From Gammaproteobacteria bacterium (GTDB lineage Bacteria > Pseudomonadota > Gammaproteobacteria > Arenicellales > JAANXG01), in assembly GCA_024638505.1 (NCBI GenBank), contig JAHEKE010000024.1, positions 1 through 47,226 of the forward strand: a stretch of 47,226 nucleotides of DNA. Reading direction: 5' to 3'. Under the pieces are notes generated by a model. That model was not told where the DNA came from. It ran no database searches and saw nothing but the letters and a program-made list of their open reading frames with translations. The position numbers were made by a program, and so were the translations under genes. Below are positions 17,337 to 27,784 of this stretch, one piece after another (within the stretch, counting starts at the first letter, position 1; every line of letters starts with the position of its first letter).

Positions 17337-17918
17337 CTACAGGCCGGCCTGGTGCAGCCACTTGGGAACTCGGGGCGGCTGGTAGGCACGCATCTGCGCA
17401 ATAAGTTGTTCCGGACTTTCTTTTACGATGAGCATCGAGCGATGCTGTTTCTTTAAGAAACCCTGCCCGACGGCTCGGTCGAGAAAGGTGATCAATGGAT
17501 CAAAGTATGAAAGCACGTTCAGCAGCGCGCAGGGTTTACGATGAAACCCAAGCTGGGCCCAGGTCCATACCTCAAACAATTCCTCCAGCGTTCCCAGTCC
17601 CCCGGGCAGTGCAATGAATCCGTCCGAGAGTTTCGCCATCAATGCCTTACGTTCATGCATCGAATCGACAACTTTAAGCTCAGTCAAAGCGCTGTGTGGC
17701 GTTTCCTTTTTTAACAGGTCCCTGGGAATAACCCCCACTGCTTCGCCGCCCGCGGCAGTAACCCCATCGGCGACTGCGCCCATCACCCCTGAGCTTGCCC
17801 CGCCATACACCAGTCCTATAGATTGCGCCGCGAGGGATCTACCCAGGTGCACTGCGGCGTTGACGTAAGCGGGGTCCTTACCTGGATTCGATCCGCAATA
17901 AACACAAAGTCTCTTCAC
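17337..17918 (-). CDS. LOG-family nucleotide phosphoribohydrolase
   Basis: A 193-residue Rossmann-fold protein of the TIGR00730/LOG family (often annotated as lysine decarboxylase-like). Motifs: LCVYCGSNPG, VYGGASSGVMGAVADG, SMHERKALM and the signature ALPGGLGTLEELFEVWTW. These enzymes release a free base and ribose 5-phosphate from AMP or cytokinin nucleotides. Beside purine salvage and degradation genes, a role in nucleotide breakdown feeding the pathway is reasonable. It is transcribed away from the methionine regulator; the shared 134-base spacer holds the latter's promoter. Confidence 0.88.
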   Translation of the reverse strand: MKRLCVYCGSNPGKDPAYVNAAVHLGRSLAAQSIGLVYGGASSGVMGAVADGVTAAGGEAVGVIPRDLLKKETPHSALTELKVVDSMHERKALMAKLSDGFIALPGGLGTLEELFEVWTWAQLGFHRKPCALLNVLSYFDPLITFLDRAVGQGFLKKQHRSMLIVKESPEQLIAQMRAYQPPRVPKWLHQAGL

Positions 17919-18000
17919 GTCATTCTTTCAAATTGTGCGGTGCGGGCGCTGCCGTGCGGATGCGCCTGCGAATCTTATAAGTACATAGGGCCATATTTGG

Positions 18001-18030
18001 TTGCAAATCATATAAAGAAATGTTTATATG
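18001..18030 (+). promoter_or_regulatory. Promoter with 8-bp perfect inverted repeat (candidate operator)
   Basis: CATATAAA (18009-18016), a 6-base spacer and TTTATATG (18023-18030) form a perfect dyad 22 bases before the regulator start. A possible -35 TTGCAA (18001-18006) and -10 TTATAT (18024-18029) are 17 bases apart, so a bound protein would cover the promoter. It is the likely autoregulatory site of the ArsR-type gene and of the metF-metH operon behind it. Confidence 0.6.
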
Positions 18031-18052
18031 TATATAAATTAATATTTAAACC

Positions 18053-19015
18053 ATGTCAGAAACCGTATCCTTAAACAGTCTTTTGACCGCGCTGCGCGCC
18101 GCGGCCGAAGCCACGCGTCTGCGCCTTCTGGCTATTCTGGCGCGGAATGAGCTTACGGTAACGGAACTCACCCGCATTATGGGCCAGAGTCAACCCCGCA
18201 TCAGTCGTCACCTCAAGCTGATGTGTGAAGCCCACCTGCTGCACCGTCATCAGGAAGGGTCCTGGGTATTGTACGGCATCGCAGATTCGGGGCCCGCCGC
18301 TCATATTGTACAAGAGCTTATCAGCCTGCTCCCAGACGAAGATCACGAAATGGATCGAGACGCGCAGCGGCTGCAGAGCATCCAGCGCGAGCACATGCGC
18401 GCAGCCACCGCCTATTTCGAGGAAAACGCCCGGGCCTGGGATGACATTCGCAAGTTATATGTCGCGGAGGTGGAGGTGGAAAAAGCAATGTTATTGGCTA
18501 TCGATGACATGGAAGTGAGTTATCTTCTTGATCTGGGTACGGGCACGGGCCGGGTGTTAGAGATATTCAGTCCCAGCATACAGCGCGGTCTCGGTATTGA
18601 TCTGAGCAGAGAGATGCTGGCGGTTGCGCGCTCCAAGCTAGAATCGTCAAACATCACTAATTGCCAGGTACGTTACGGCAATATCTATGGCCTCGCTGTG
18701 GACAGCGGCAGTGTTGATGTCGTCACGATCCATCACGTTCTTCACTTTCTGGATGATCCCGCTGCCGTTATCAAAGAAGCGGTGCGCACGCTCAAATCTG
18801 GCGGACGTGTCCTGATCGTGGATTTCGCACCGCACCACGTCGAGACGCTACGTGAAGTGCACGCGCACCGACGGCTAGGCTTCAGCGATGATGAAGTCAA
18901 TACATGGCTGCATCGCGCTGGGGCAAAGAGCCTCGCTCTGCACCACTTGTCTACAAAGCAGAGTGATGCTGCCGATCAGCTGGTGGTGACACTGTGGGTT
19001 GGTCAGACTCATTAA
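18053..19015 (+). CDS. ArsR-type regulator fused to a SAM-methyltransferase domain (SahR-like)
   Basis: The 320-residue protein has an N-terminal winged helix (about residues 8-80; TRLRLLAILARNELTVTELT, then QSQPRISRHLKLMCEAHLL) and a C-terminal class I methyltransferase fold (about 155-310; LLDLGTGTGRVLEI, GLGIDLSREML, VDVVTIHHVLHFL). No metal-binding Cys pair is seen in the HTH part, so it is not a metalloregulator. This architecture upstream of metF and metH matches SahR-type repressors, which sense S-adenosylhomocysteine and control the methionine cycle in Proteobacteria (family knowledge). The dyad at 18009-18030 is its probable site. Whether the second domain is catalytic is unknown. 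Confidence 0.85.
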   Translation: MSETVSLNSLLTALRAAAEATRLRLLAILARNELTVTELTRIMGQSQPRISRHLKLMCEAHLLHRHQEGSWVLYGIADSGPAAHIVQELISLLPDEDHEMDRDAQRLQSIQREHMRAATAYFEENARAWDDIRKLYVAEVEVEKAMLLAIDDMEVSYLLDLGTGTGRVLEIFSPSIQRGLGIDLSREMLAVARSKLESSNITNCQVRYGNIYGLAVDSGSVDVVTIHHVLHFLDDPAAVIKEAVRTLKSGGRVLIVDFAPHHVETLREVHAHRRLGFSDDEVNTWLHRAGAKSLALHHLSTKQSDAADQLVVTLWVGQTH

Positions 19016-19054
19016 TCCCTATCACACAATGCAATAAAGTTAAGGATAAGTTTG

Positions 19055-20038
19055 ATGACTGAAGAGCAATACAATGCGTTGCGGCGGAGTGCAGATGAGA
19101 CTTTTCACCGATTGAAACAGCGCCCGCCATCTGTGGTACATCCGGTTAAACGAAAAGTGTCGGTTTCGTTCGAATTTTTCCCGCCGCACAGCGAAAAATC
19201 AAACACCGTATTGTGGCAATCCATAAAAAGGCTGTGCCCCCTGACGCCGGATTTTATTTCAGTAACTTATGGTGCAGGCGGATCAACCAGAGAGCGGACT
19301 CATGCAACAGTCAGACGTGTTCTTGAGGAAACCCCGCTTGAACCCGCTGCCCACTTAACCTGTGTTGATGCCAGCAAAGAGGAAATAGACGGAATAGCGC
19401 ATGACTACTGGCAGTTGGGCGTGAGAAAAATAGTAGCTCTGCGCGGAGACTCTCCTGATGGCCGTGTTTTCCGGCCGCACCCATGCGGCTATAAGAAAGC
19501 AGCGGACCTGGTCGCCGGGCTTCATCGTCAGCACTTGTTCGACATCAGCGTTGCTGCCTATCCCGAAGTACACCCAGACGCTGGCTCAGCAAACGCCGAT
19601 ATGGATAATCTAAAGCGCAAGATCGATGCCGGTGCCAACCGGGCAATTACGCAATTTTTCTTTGACGCCGATACCTTTTTACGTTTTCGCGATCGCGCCC
19701 GCGCCTGCGGAATTCAAGTTCCTATTATTCCCGGTATTCTGCCAGTAACTAATTTCTCCAAATTGAAGGAGTTTGCGGCGCGCTGTGGCGCCTCCATACC
19801 GCAATGGGTTGGTGTGCTGTTTGCCGGCCTCGACGACGCGCCGGATATTCGTCAGTTAGTTTCGGCCACGGTAACAGCGGAGCTGTGCACCAGGCTGTAC
19901 GATCAGGGCGTGTCCAGCTTTCATTTTTATACGCTGAACCGCTGCGAATTGACTTTGGCGATCTGCCGCATTCTGGGCGTTCACCCCGCCCCTGATTCTC
20001 TGGATCAATCTGCGCACCAGCGTGCCGCCCTTAGATGA
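19055..20038 (+). CDS. metF: 5,10-methylenetetrahydrofolate reductase
   Basis: Reduces 5,10-methylene-THF to 5-methyl-THF, the methyl donor for MetH. The 327-residue FAD TIM-barrel has the family motifs [58 protein letters not shown] and SFHFYTLNR. The N-terminus is about 30 residues longer than that of E. coli MetF. An in-frame TTG lies just before the chosen ATG at 19055, and AAGGATAAG provides a ribosome-binding site. The stop overlaps the metH start (ATGA), which ties the two consecutive steps together. Confidence 0.95.
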   Translation: MTEEQYNALRRSADETFHRLKQRPPSVVHPVKRKVSVSFEFFPPHSEKSNTVLWQSIKRLCPLTPDFISVTYGAGGSTRERTHATVRRVLEETPLEPAAHLTCVDASKEEIDGIAHDYWQLGVRKIVALRGDSPDGRVFRPHPCGYKKAADLVAGLHRQHLFDISVAAYPEVHPDAGSANADMDNLKRKIDAGANRAITQFFFDADTFLRFRDRARACGIQVPIIPGILPVTNFSKLKEFAARCGASIPQWVGVLFAGLDDAPDIRQLVSATVTAELCTRLYDQGVSSFHFYTLNRCELTLAICRILGVHPAPDSLDQSAHQRAALR

Positions 20039-23000
20039 TTAAACGCAGCAGAAGCAAACACAGAAAGCGACTGCTTAAGCGCGCCCTGCGAGATCGAATC
20101 CTGCTCCTCGATGGTGCTATGGGTACGATGATTCAAGCGCTTGGTCTCGATGAAACTCAATTCAGGGCAGAGAAATTTAAACACCATCACCGTGACCTTG
20201 TTGGTAACAATGATTTATTGACGCTGACGCAGCCCCAGGCGATTGAAGCAATCCACGAGTCATTTCTTGCAGCTGGTGCAGACTTTGTAGAAACGAATAC
20301 ATTCAATGCCAATCGGATCTCGCAATCGGACTACGGTTTGGAAAACGCAGTTTTTGAACTGAACCTGCAGGCAGCAGTACTTGCCCGTGCCGCAGCCGAC
20401 AAGTTTGATAGTGAAGAAAAGCCTCGCTGGGTGATCGGTGTACTGGGTCCGACCAATCGGACCGCCTCCATCTCTCCTGATGTTAACGATCCTGCTCTGC
20501 GTGATATTGGATTTGATCAATTGCGCGACGTATACGCAGAGGCTCTGCACGGCCTGGTTTCGGGTGGCGTCGATCTGATCATGGTGGAAACCGTGTTCGA
20601 TACGTTGAATGCCAAGGCTGCGGTGTATGCTATCGAGGAGTATTTTGAGCGGTTTCAACTGCGATTACCGGTCTATATTTCAGGGACCATCACCGATGGC
20701 AGCGGCCGCACGTTATCAGGGCAGACCACCGAGGCGTTCTGGCACTCACTACGTCACGCCAGCCCGACAATTGTTGGATTGAACTGCGCGCTCGGCGCGC
20801 AGCAGCTGAGAGAGTATGTCTCAGCACTTGGTCGAGTTGCTGATTGTCCGGTTGGCTGTCACCCCAATGCCGGTTTACCGAACGAAATGGGTGAATACGA
20901 GGACAGTCCGCAGCATATGGCCATGGTGCTGGGGGATTTTGCCCGGTCGGGTTTGTTAAATGTTGTTGGTGGGTGTTGCGGCACTACACCTGAACATATT
21001 AAAGCGATTCACGATGCGGTTGCGCAGTGTCGCCCGCGACAGATCCCGACCGTTTCACCAGTTTGCCGCCTGTCAGGGCTCGAACCCCTGACCATCGACG
21101 GTGAAAGTCTTTTTGTCAACATTGGTGAACGTACCAACGTTACCGGCTCGGCTAGATTCGCTAAGCTGATTAGTGAGGAAGACTATGACACGGCGGTTGA
21201 AATAGCGCGTGAACAGGTTGCAAGCGGCGCACAGATCGTCGATATCAACATGGACGAGGGCATGCTCGATTCGGCGGTAGCGATGCAGAGATTTATAAAC
21301 TTGATTGCGTCCGAGCCCGACATTATCCGGGTGCCGGTGATGATTGATTCCAGCAAGTGGTCTGTATTGGAGGCCGGATTGAAGTGCCTGCAGGGAAAAG
21401 GTCTGGTTAACTCGATCAGCCTGAAAGAGGGGGAGCAACAATTCATAGAGCAGGCCAAGAAGATCCGCCGCTATGGGGCGGCAGTTGTGGTAATGGCATT
21501 TGATGAAGAAGGGCAGGCGGAGACCGTTGAACGCAAGTTAGAAATTTGTATGCGCGCTCATCGTCTATTGATAGAAAAGGTGAACTTCCCAACGGAAGAT
21601 ATCGTATTCGATCCTAATATTTTTGCCGTGGCAACGGGCATTGAAGCGCACAACGATTATGCACGCGCCTTTATTGAGGCCACGCGTCAAATTAAGCAAC
21701 ATCTACCAAACGCCCTGGTCTCAGGCGGCATTTCCAACCTGTCTTTTTCATTTAGGGGTAACAACGCGCTGCGGGAAGCGATGCACTCTGTGTTTTTGTT
21801 TCACGCTATTAAAGCCGGGTTGGATATGGCTATTGTCAACGCGGGAAAGTTGCCGGTTTATGAAGATATCGATGCCACCGTAAAACAGGGCATTGAGGAT
21901 GTGTTGTTCAATCGCGAGCAGAGTGCAACAGAAAGGCTTGTGCAGATCGCTGAATCATTTAGGGGTAAGACGCAGTCGCGGGAGGAGGACCTTAGTTGGC
22001 GTGAGCAATCGGTAGAAGACAGGCTGATTTACGCCTTGGTTCACGGCATCGATCGATACATCGTGGAAGATGCAGAGGCTGCAAGGCAACGTGCGGTAAA
22101 AGCGATTATGGTTATCGAAGGTCCGCTAATGGCAGGTATGAACGTGGTCGGAGATCTGTTCGGTTCCGGCAAGATGTTCTTGCCGCAGGTGGTAAAGAGC
22201 GCCCGAGTAATGAAGAAAGCAGTAGCTTATCTCGAACCGTATATTGAGCAGGTGCGGGAGGGCGAGTCCAGGCGCAGCGCCGGAAAAATCGTATTGGCAA
22301 CGGCGAAGGGTGATGTGCATGATATCGGTAAAAACATCGTTGGAGTGGTGTTGCGGTGCAATAACTATGAAGTGATCGATCTAGGGGTCATGGTACCAAG
22401 CGCCAAAGTTTTGCAAACCGCACGAAGAGAGCGGGCTGATATCGTTGGCATCTCAGGATTGATCACGCCCAGTCTGGATGAAATGCAACACGTTGCCGAC
22501 GAAATGGAACGTGAGCAGTTCGCTATTCCACTGCTTATCGGAGGAGCCACCACCAGTAAAGTACACACCGCGGTGAAGATCGACCCTAGGTATTCTGGCT
22601 GCGTTCTGTATGTGCCGGATGCATCTAAAGCGGTAGGGGTGGTGACGCAGCTGCTGAGTAAAGACTCCAGCAGCCTGGTGCGTAAGACGAAAGACGAATA
22701 TCGGGAGATTCGCATCCGCCGTGATGCACAGCGCCGACAGGCCAAACGGGTGACGCTTGATCAGGCTCGAAGAAACCGTGTCAAAATTCAGTGGGAGCAG
22801 TATCGACCTGCGGTACCACGGTTCACCGGTAGTAAAATTTTTACCGACTACGACCTTGATGAACTGGTAGATTTTATAGATTGGACACCTTTTTTCCGTA
22901 CCTGGGATCTAGCTGGCGTGTTCCCCAAGATTCTGAATGATAATACAGTCGGTCACGCGGCTCGCAGCCTGTTTACCGATGGCCAGGAAATGCTGCAGCG

Positions 23001-23748
23001 CATAATAGCAAACGAGTGGCTGCAAGCGCGTGCCGCAGTTGGTTTCTGGCCGGCTAACAGCACTGAGCAAGATGATATTGTTGTGTTCAGTGACGAAACC
23101 AAGTGCGAACCCATTGCAACGATCCATACCCTGCGGCAGCAAATGTTCAGAGATCGTGATCGGCCCAACCTTGCCATTAGTGATTTTATCGCCCCGGTTG
23201 AGACAGGGCAGCAAGACTATATAGGGGGTTTTGTGGTCAGCGCGGGTTTTGGTGTTGACCAAATGGTAGCCAAGTTTGAAGCGGACAATGATGACTACTC
23301 AGCCATAATGCTGAAAGCGCTGGCCGACCGGCTAGCAGAAGCTTTTGCTGAACACATGCATCAGCGTGTCCGGCGCGAGTTCTGGGGCTATGCTCCTGAT
23401 GAGCAATTCAGTAACCAGCAATTGATTAAAGAAGCCTACCGCGGCATCCGGCCGGCCCCAGGTTACCCCGCGTGCCCGGATCATACGGAAAAGGCGACTC
23501 TGTTTTCTCTTCTTGCCGCCGAATCTAATATCGGCACGTTCCTGACCGATAGCTTTGCCATGCATCCAGCAGCCACCGTTGGCGGCTGGTATCTGGCACA
23601 TCCGGAAAGCCGTTACTTTGGCGTGAGCAAAGTAGAACGAGACCAGGTTGAAAATTATGCAGCTCGCAAGGGCTGGACTGTTGAACAGGCCGAGCGCTGG
23701 ATGGCGCCGGTACTGGGATATGACCCGGAGGTTGGGAGAGCCGCCTAG
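20035..23748 (+). CDS. metH: Cobalamin-dependent methionine synthase
   Basis: Transfers the methyl group of 5-methyl-THF to homocysteine through methylcobalamin. All four modules are present in 1237 residues. The homocysteine domain has zinc ligands Cys251, Cys314 and Cys315 ([17 protein letters not shown]). The pterin domain has [11 protein letters not shown]. The cobalamin module has the cap and [11 protein letters not shown] with lower-axial His762. The C-terminal SAM activation domain has [15 protein letters not shown] and the end [13 protein letters not shown]. Length equals E. coli MetH (about 1227). The last residues (YDPEVGRAA) match a natural end. Expression is probably controlled with metF by the upstream SahR-like protein; no cobalamin riboswitch is visible. 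Confidence 0.97.
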   Translation: MIKRSRSKHRKRLLKRALRDRILLLDGAMGTMIQALGLDETQFRAEKFKHHHRDLVGNNDLLTLTQPQAIEAIHESFLAAGADFVETNTFNANRISQSDYGLENAVFELNLQAAVLARAAADKFDSEEKPRWVIGVLGPTNRTASISPDVNDPALRDIGFDQLRDVYAEALHGLVSGGVDLIMVETVFDTLNAKAAVYAIEEYFERFQLRLPVYISGTITDGSGRTLSGQTTEAFWHSLRHASPTIVGLNCALGAQQLREYVSALGRVADCPVGCHPNAGLPNEMGEYEDSPQHMAMVLGDFARSGLLNVVGGCCGTTPEHIKAIHDAVAQCRPRQIPTVSPVCRLSGLEPLTIDGESLFVNIGERTNVTGSARFAKLISEEDYDTAVEIAREQVASGAQIVDINMDEGMLDSAVAMQRFINLIASEPDIIRVPVMIDSSKWSVLEAGLKCLQGKGLVNSISLKEGEQQFIEQAKKIRRYGAAVVVMAFDEEGQAETVERKLEICMRAHRLLIEKVNFPTEDIVFDPNIFAVATGIEAHNDYARAFIEATRQIKQHLPNALVSGGISNLSFSFRGNNALREAMHSVFLFHAIKAGLDMAIVNAGKLPVYEDIDATVKQGIEDVLFNREQSATERLVQIAESFRGKTQSREEDLSWREQSVEDRLIYALVHGIDRYIVEDAEAARQRAVKAIMVIEGPLMAGMNVVGDLFGSGKMFLPQVVKSARVMKKAVAYLEPYIEQVREGESRRSAGKIVLATAKGDVHDIGKNIVGVVLRCNNYEVIDLGVMVPSAKVLQTARRERADIVGISGLITPSLDEMQHVADEMEREQFAIPLLIGGATTSKVHTAVKIDPRYSGCVLYVPDASKAVGVVTQLLSKDSSSLVRKTKDEYREIRIRRDAQRRQAKRVTLDQARRNRVKIQWEQYRPAVPRFTGSKIFTDYDLDELVDFIDWTPFFRTWDLAGVFPKILNDNTVGHAARSLFTDGQEMLQRIIANEWLQARAAVGFWPANSTEQDDIVVFSDETKCEPIATIHTLRQQMFRDRDRPNLAISDFIAPVETGQQDYIGGFVVSAGFGVDQMVAKFEADNDDYSAIMLKALADRLAEAFAEHMHQRVRREFWGYAPDEQFSNQQLIKEAYRGIRPAPGYPACPDHTEKATLFSLLAAESNIGTFLTDSFAMHPAATVGGWYLAHPESRYFGVSKVERDQVENYAARKGWTVEQAERWMAPVLGYDPEVGRAA

Positions 23749-24129
23749 CTTTAAGTCAGTGATCACGCTTTTTGCCCAGCGGGTTCGAACCGGAAGTGGG
23801 CGTTTCCCGGGCAACGCTCCGTTACCTTAGAAAAGACGTTTTTTCCAGCCGAGAGGAGGGCCGCCTCGAACGGCTATCAGCGCGGATGTTGAGCATGCAG
23901 GCTGGGGCCTGCGACGAACCGTTGGGAACGCCTGACCAAACGCGCAGTAAATTAACAGAATTGACCTAAGCTGTTACTCATAACGTCGTAAACGTAAGGA
24001 ACAAGGTGAGTCAAATTGGGGCAGGAAGCCTTAGGTGGCTGCTGCAGCTTCACCCGATCGAGTGGTGATCTGCGGAATGGGCGACCACCTGGTTCGCCTA
24101 GGAGTCTGCACCTTCGGAGGTTGGAATTG
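23749..24129. other. 381-base gap between metH and the sugar transferase
   Basis: No credible gene. It holds a 7-bp stem (GGGCGTT at 23798-23804 with AACGCTC at 23813-23819) that could end metH transcription, although no U-tract follows directly. Further on are small dyads in the last 150 bases (for example GGCGA/TCGCC around 24081-24099) before the GGAGG of the next gene. A structured leader is possible, but I recognise no riboswitch class. Confidence 0.4.
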
Positions 24130-25644
24130 ATGTATGAGTCGAGGATGGCTGCTGCTGAATCCGTAACGGATACCGGGCAGTACCCCGCAGTGCCTGGCCA
24201 TCCCGCCGAAGGCAAGCATAGAGCAGATCGCTCTGCCCGCGCTTCAAGGCTCTCGCTGTCGCGCGAGATGGTTTCCGGCCTGGTGCTGCTGACCGATGCT
24301 ATTATCGTCCTCGGTACTGGTTTCGCCGTCTTCCTGCTACGTTTTGAATGGGCGCCGCAAACACCCTCATTTGTCTTTCATCTGTCCACGCTACTGATTG
24401 GTTCTGCGCTGACCCTGCAGGGATTTCATCTCGCTGGCTTATACCGGTTTGAATCTATCATCGAACCCGCGCGGCAAATAAAGCGCGTAGTGCTGGTATG
24501 TGGATTGGTGTTTGTATCACTGATTCTGCTGGCATTTGCTCTCAAGGTCTCGGCGTCATTTTCGCGCGTGTGGATGTTCAGTTGGTTTGCCTGCCAGGTA
24601 ACTCTGGTTCTGTTAGCCCGCATGGGCTGGGATGTGCTGCTGCGCAGCAGTGGCCAGTCCGGAAAACTGACGCGAAAAATTGCGGTGGTGGGAGCAGATC
24701 GACAGGCGGCTGACCTGGTTAGTCGAATCAGCCGTATGCGCAATCCATGGATTGATCTCGTTGGGATTTTTGACCATCGTCCAGATAATCACAGCGCAGT
24801 GTCAACCGAAGACTCGCAGCAGTACGATTCATGTGATGATCTGGTGAGCTACGCACGCAAACGCGACCTTGATGAGGTGATCGTAACGTGGAGCGCGAGC
24901 GACCATTTAAGCGAATTTCACCACAGCCTGAAAGAGCTGCCTGTGGAATTTCGTTTTCTCGGTCCTGATGTATCGAGTTTTCGAGCGGCCAAGTGGAAAT
25001 TCAACAGTATTGCGGGTGTGCCCACTCTGGATCTGGCGTATACGCCGCTCGCCGGCTGGCGTCTGCTGGTAAAGGGATTACTGGATAAAGTACTGGCGCT
25101 GATGCTGATGATACTGATTGGCCCGCTTATGCTGCTCATAGCCCTGGTCATAAAGCTGGACAGCCCCGGTCCGGCGCTGTTTGTACAAAAACGTTATGGC
25201 TACAACAACAGGCCGTTCTCGGTATACAAGTTTCGCACGATGCGCAGCGAATTTTCGCATGAAACCCGTCAGGCCCGGCGCAATGATGCGCGCGTGACGC
25301 GCATTGGGGCCTGGTTAAGACGGTTCAGTTTAGATGAGCTTCCTCAGTTGTTTAATGTGATCAACGGCAGCATGTCGTTAATCGGCCCCCGCCCTCATCC
25401 CATTCCTCTGAATGTAAAGTTCGCGGACAGAATTGAATACTATTACGCCAGGCATCGAATAAAACCCGGGATTACCGGTTGGGCACAAGTGAACGGCCTG
25501 CGCGGTGAGACGGAGACAGCGCATAGAATGAAAAAACGAATCGAGTACGATCTGTACTATATTGAAAACTGGTCGATTGTGCTCGATCTACAGATCCTTT
25601 TCGCTACCGTCAGGGCGGTTGTCTCACAGAAAAATGCTTACTGA
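24130..25644 (+). CDS. Undecaprenyl-phosphate sugar phosphotransferase (WcaJ/ExoY type)
   Basis: Starts exopolysaccharide repeat-unit synthesis by moving a sugar-1-phosphate onto the lipid carrier. The 504-residue protein has about four N-terminal membrane helices (roughly residues 50-180), then a CoA/NAD-binding-like domain (KIAVVGADRQAADLVSRI). One more helix (near 345) precedes the C-terminal catalytic domain with KRYGYNNRPFSVYKFRTM, SLDELPQLFNVINGSMSLIG, PRPH and PGITGWAQVNGLRGET. ATG at 24130 has GGAGG nine bases upstream; an open frame back to 24016 lacks such a site. It stands alone, with no other polysaccharide genes in the window. The sugar (probably glucose or galactose) is not determined. 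Confidence 0.92.
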   Translation: MYESRMAAAESVTDTGQYPAVPGHPAEGKHRADRSARASRLSLSREMVSGLVLLTDAIIVLGTGFAVFLLRFEWAPQTPSFVFHLSTLLIGSALTLQGFHLAGLYRFESIIEPARQIKRVVLVCGLVFVSLILLAFALKVSASFSRVWMFSWFACQVTLVLLARMGWDVLLRSSGQSGKLTRKIAVVGADRQAADLVSRISRMRNPWIDLVGIFDHRPDNHSAVSTEDSQQYDSCDDLVSYARKRDLDEVIVTWSASDHLSEFHHSLKELPVEFRFLGPDVSSFRAAKWKFNSIAGVPTLDLAYTPLAGWRLLVKGLLDKVLALMLMILIGPLMLLIALVIKLDSPGPALFVQKRYGYNNRPFSVYKFRTMRSEFSHETRQARRNDARVTRIGAWLRRFSLDELPQLFNVINGSMSLIGPRPHPIPLNVKFADRIEYYYARHRIKPGITGWAQVNGLRGETETAHRMKKRIEYDLYYIENWSIVLDLQILFATVRAVVSQKNAY

Positions 25645-25670
25645 AAGCGAGCGCTGAGAGAGTTTCATCG

Positions 25671-27026
25671 TCATTCTCTAAAGCCCGCCCGTATACGCAC
25701 GGACTCTTCGTCTATATTTTCCTTCAGCGCTTTTGTAATAATTTGAGTCGCTTGCTTGATCGCTGCGGTGAGGTGCTGCTCCGACTCTGCTCTCAACGCA
25801 TACTGTGTGTGCGCACCTTTGATCAGCTGCGCAGCTTTTTCGATCGCCGTGACGATGTTTTTCTGCGGGCCTTGCCCAAATGTGTTCTGTCTTAAAGCAA
25901 CTTCCGTTGTATTGACCAGGTCCTCGAAATCCTGCACCAATTCTATTACCTGTGGCGAGGGAGCATCGGACGCTGCGCGAGCGCTGGTCTCGCTGATGCC
26001 CTGATCCGGTGCGCGGGGTGTGCCAGAAGCCTCGATTCTGGCAGACAGGTTTGCGCCAGACCGGTTAGAAGATGCAGCGCGCTGAGCAGCCGTGTTGGAC
26101 TGAACTGGCCCGCGCGTGGATTTTGCGTTGGCCTGGTTCGCGCTATTGGATGAATTTTTATCTGGCCTTTCCCCGATGAAAAGAGACGGTTCTTTGGCCG
26201 ACTCCTCTGTCCGTGCTTTCACTTGTTCTATACCATCAATAGATTCTTGCTGCCCGGCAGACGCCGCAATAAGAGACAAATCTGGCATCGCCCTTTCCCG
26301 CTCCTGCTTTTCACTTTGTTTCGCAACGATCGGCTGCGGGTGCTGCTGCTGTTCCTTGTTCTGTTTTCGTTTTTCTGCTGGTGGTTGACCTCCCCCGGCC
26401 TGTGGCAGCGGCGTGCTGCGCCCTGCGCTGCCGTCTACGGGGATGCCGGTTTTAACCTTGTCCACTTTGTCGATAAGGTCGGCTCCGGGTTTATCCCGCT
26501 GCCTGCGCCAAGCATCACTGGCTTCCGCGTCTCTTGCGTCAGCCAGGTCTGCCGGTACGCGTGATGCGGTCTTCGCAGCGTAGCGACCGCGAATGAGCGC
26601 GATCTTCGTTTCCAGTTCTGCTGCAGCCTGTTCCCGATCTGTATGATAAGCGGTTGTTTTGTTTGTTTTTGGAGCAAATAATCTTGCAGCTGTGGCACCG
26701 ATACCGATACATAAGGTCAAGCCGGCAATCAATATAAACCAGCTTGAAGTGATGCTGGGCGAGGGGTTATCGGCGGAAGCGCCGTCGGACAGGCGGCTGA
26801 GCAGCTCGACCCCCCTTTGGTATTCCGCTTCGTAAGTCCCGCTCCAGGGGGCGGGATGGTGATCAATTACTTTTTCCTTCTGTTTTGACGCCACTTCTGC
26901 CGACGCATCCGCAGCGGAAGATACTGCAAGTGCCTGGCCATCTACAGCGAGAAGTAACCAGCATAGAAACAATATGGCCGGCGACAACGCACTGCGTGAA
27001 CAAACTATTGGCACTCCTTTTTCCAC
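25671..27026 (-). CDS. Membrane-anchored protein with long disordered region, unknown
   Basis: I do not recognise this 451-residue protein. An N-terminal hydrophobic stretch (about 13-33, ALSPAILFLCWLLLAVDG) looks like a signal sequence or anchor. A second hydrophobic segment (about 95-117, SSWFILIAGLTLCIGIGATA) follows. Residues 120-345 are rich in Gln, Lys, Ala, Ser and Pro and likely disordered. The last 100 residues (VIELVQDFEDLVNTTEVALR to the end) look helical. The start is uncertain: GTG at 27026 is the only early candidate before the hydrophobic core. It converges on the sugar transferase with a 26-base gap. No function is claimed; a periplasmic or envelope role is a guess. Confidence 0.5.
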   Translation of the reverse strand: MEKGVPIVCSRSALSPAILFLCWLLLAVDGQALAVSSAADASAEVASKQKEKVIDHHPAPWSGTYEAEYQRGVELLSRLSDGASADNPSPSITSSWFILIAGLTLCIGIGATAARLFAPKTNKTTAYHTDREQAAAELETKIALIRGRYAAKTASRVPADLADARDAEASDAWRRQRDKPGADLIDKVDKVKTGIPVDGSAGRSTPLPQAGGGQPPAEKRKQNKEQQQHPQPIVAKQSEKQERERAMPDLSLIAASAGQQESIDGIEQVKARTEESAKEPSLFIGERPDKNSSNSANQANAKSTRGPVQSNTAAQRAASSNRSGANLSARIEASGTPRAPDQGISETSARAASDAPSPQVIELVQDFEDLVNTTEVALRQNTFGQGPQKNIVTAIEKAAQLIKGAHTQYALRAESEQHLTAAIKQATQIITKALKENIDEESVRIRAGFRE

Positions 27027-27161
27027 ATGTTAGTCAGGCGCGTTAAGTGTTGCGTCTTTGCCCCATGTTGTCAATGCGGAGTCAGGGTTGTCAGCGTCGA
27101 CCGCAGACGCGGGCAAGCGCAAGATATGTCAACGCGCCGCGCCGAAGTGAACAGCGCGATC

Positions 27162-27542
27162 TCATCCGTTTGAGGTTGCTTTCAGTTTAGCGTCCTCTTC
27201 TGTTTGCCAGTGCCTGCAATACACGATGCACTCAACGATTTCTTTCACCAGGTACTCGACGATGTCGGACTCGTTGGAAAAGTCAAATAAGTCCACATCC
27301 TCTTCTTTTAAGAAGTGCTGGACTTTGCGTACGGTGAAGCCGTGGTCGTCATTCGTCGCTTGTATTGCCCACACGGTTCTGCCATGACCAAAGCCAACTT
27401 CGAAAGTCGCCGCTGCCTCACCAATGTCGGATTGAAGATATCGTGACTTTAAGGTGCTGGCCATTTCTTCGAGCAATGATCGCAGTGTGCTAAACGAATC
27501 TTGTGCAGGCTGAGTATGAGTATGTGAGCTCAAGGGTTGCAT
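27162..27542 (-). CDS. Hypothetical protein, 126 aa
   Basis: A soluble acidic protein I do not recognise. It begins with a polar, probably flexible stretch and a helix (FSTLRSLLEEMASTLKSRYL). Alternating strands follow (AAATFEVGFGHGRTVWAIQA), then an acidic helix-rich end (DIVEYLVKEIVECIVYCRHW). No signal peptide or membrane segment is present. It is transcribed in the same direction as the preceding membrane protein, 135 bases upstream of it, and divergently from the SRAP gene. The composition looks like a real gene, but homologues would need to be found. Confidence 0.5.
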   Translation of the reverse strand: MQPLSSHTHTQPAQDSFSTLRSLLEEMASTLKSRYLQSDIGEAAATFEVGFGHGRTVWAIQATNDDHGFTVRKVQHFLKEEDVDLFDFSNESDIVEYLVKEIVECIVYCRHWQTEEDAKLKATSNG

Positions 27543-27784
27543 ATCTGTATCGACCGAATGTTACGGATTACTGCCCTCGCCTCGGCTGGCCCGAGAGCGC
27601 TTGTCTTATATAAGGATAGACTAAATAAACGGTATTGCCCTGGCAGTTGTGCGTTACTTCCGCTGCTCAAGTGTCTGCAGCGTCGGCCCAGATCAGGGCC
27701 AAACTGTCATTCCATTTGCGGGATATGGCGCGTGAAACTAAGATAAGCTGTGAACATCGCCTGCGATCTGAAGCTGAATTGAAT

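Noticed and set aside
18053-19015. Arsenic or metal-responsive ArsR with arsenite methyltransferase (ArsM)
   Set aside because: The conserved Cys of ArsR and ArsM are missing, and the neighbours are metF and metH, not ars genes.
23782-23791. GGTTCGAACC as part of a tRNA T-arm
   Set aside because: No matching acceptor stem, anticodon arm or CCA lies around it; only the loop-like motif is present.
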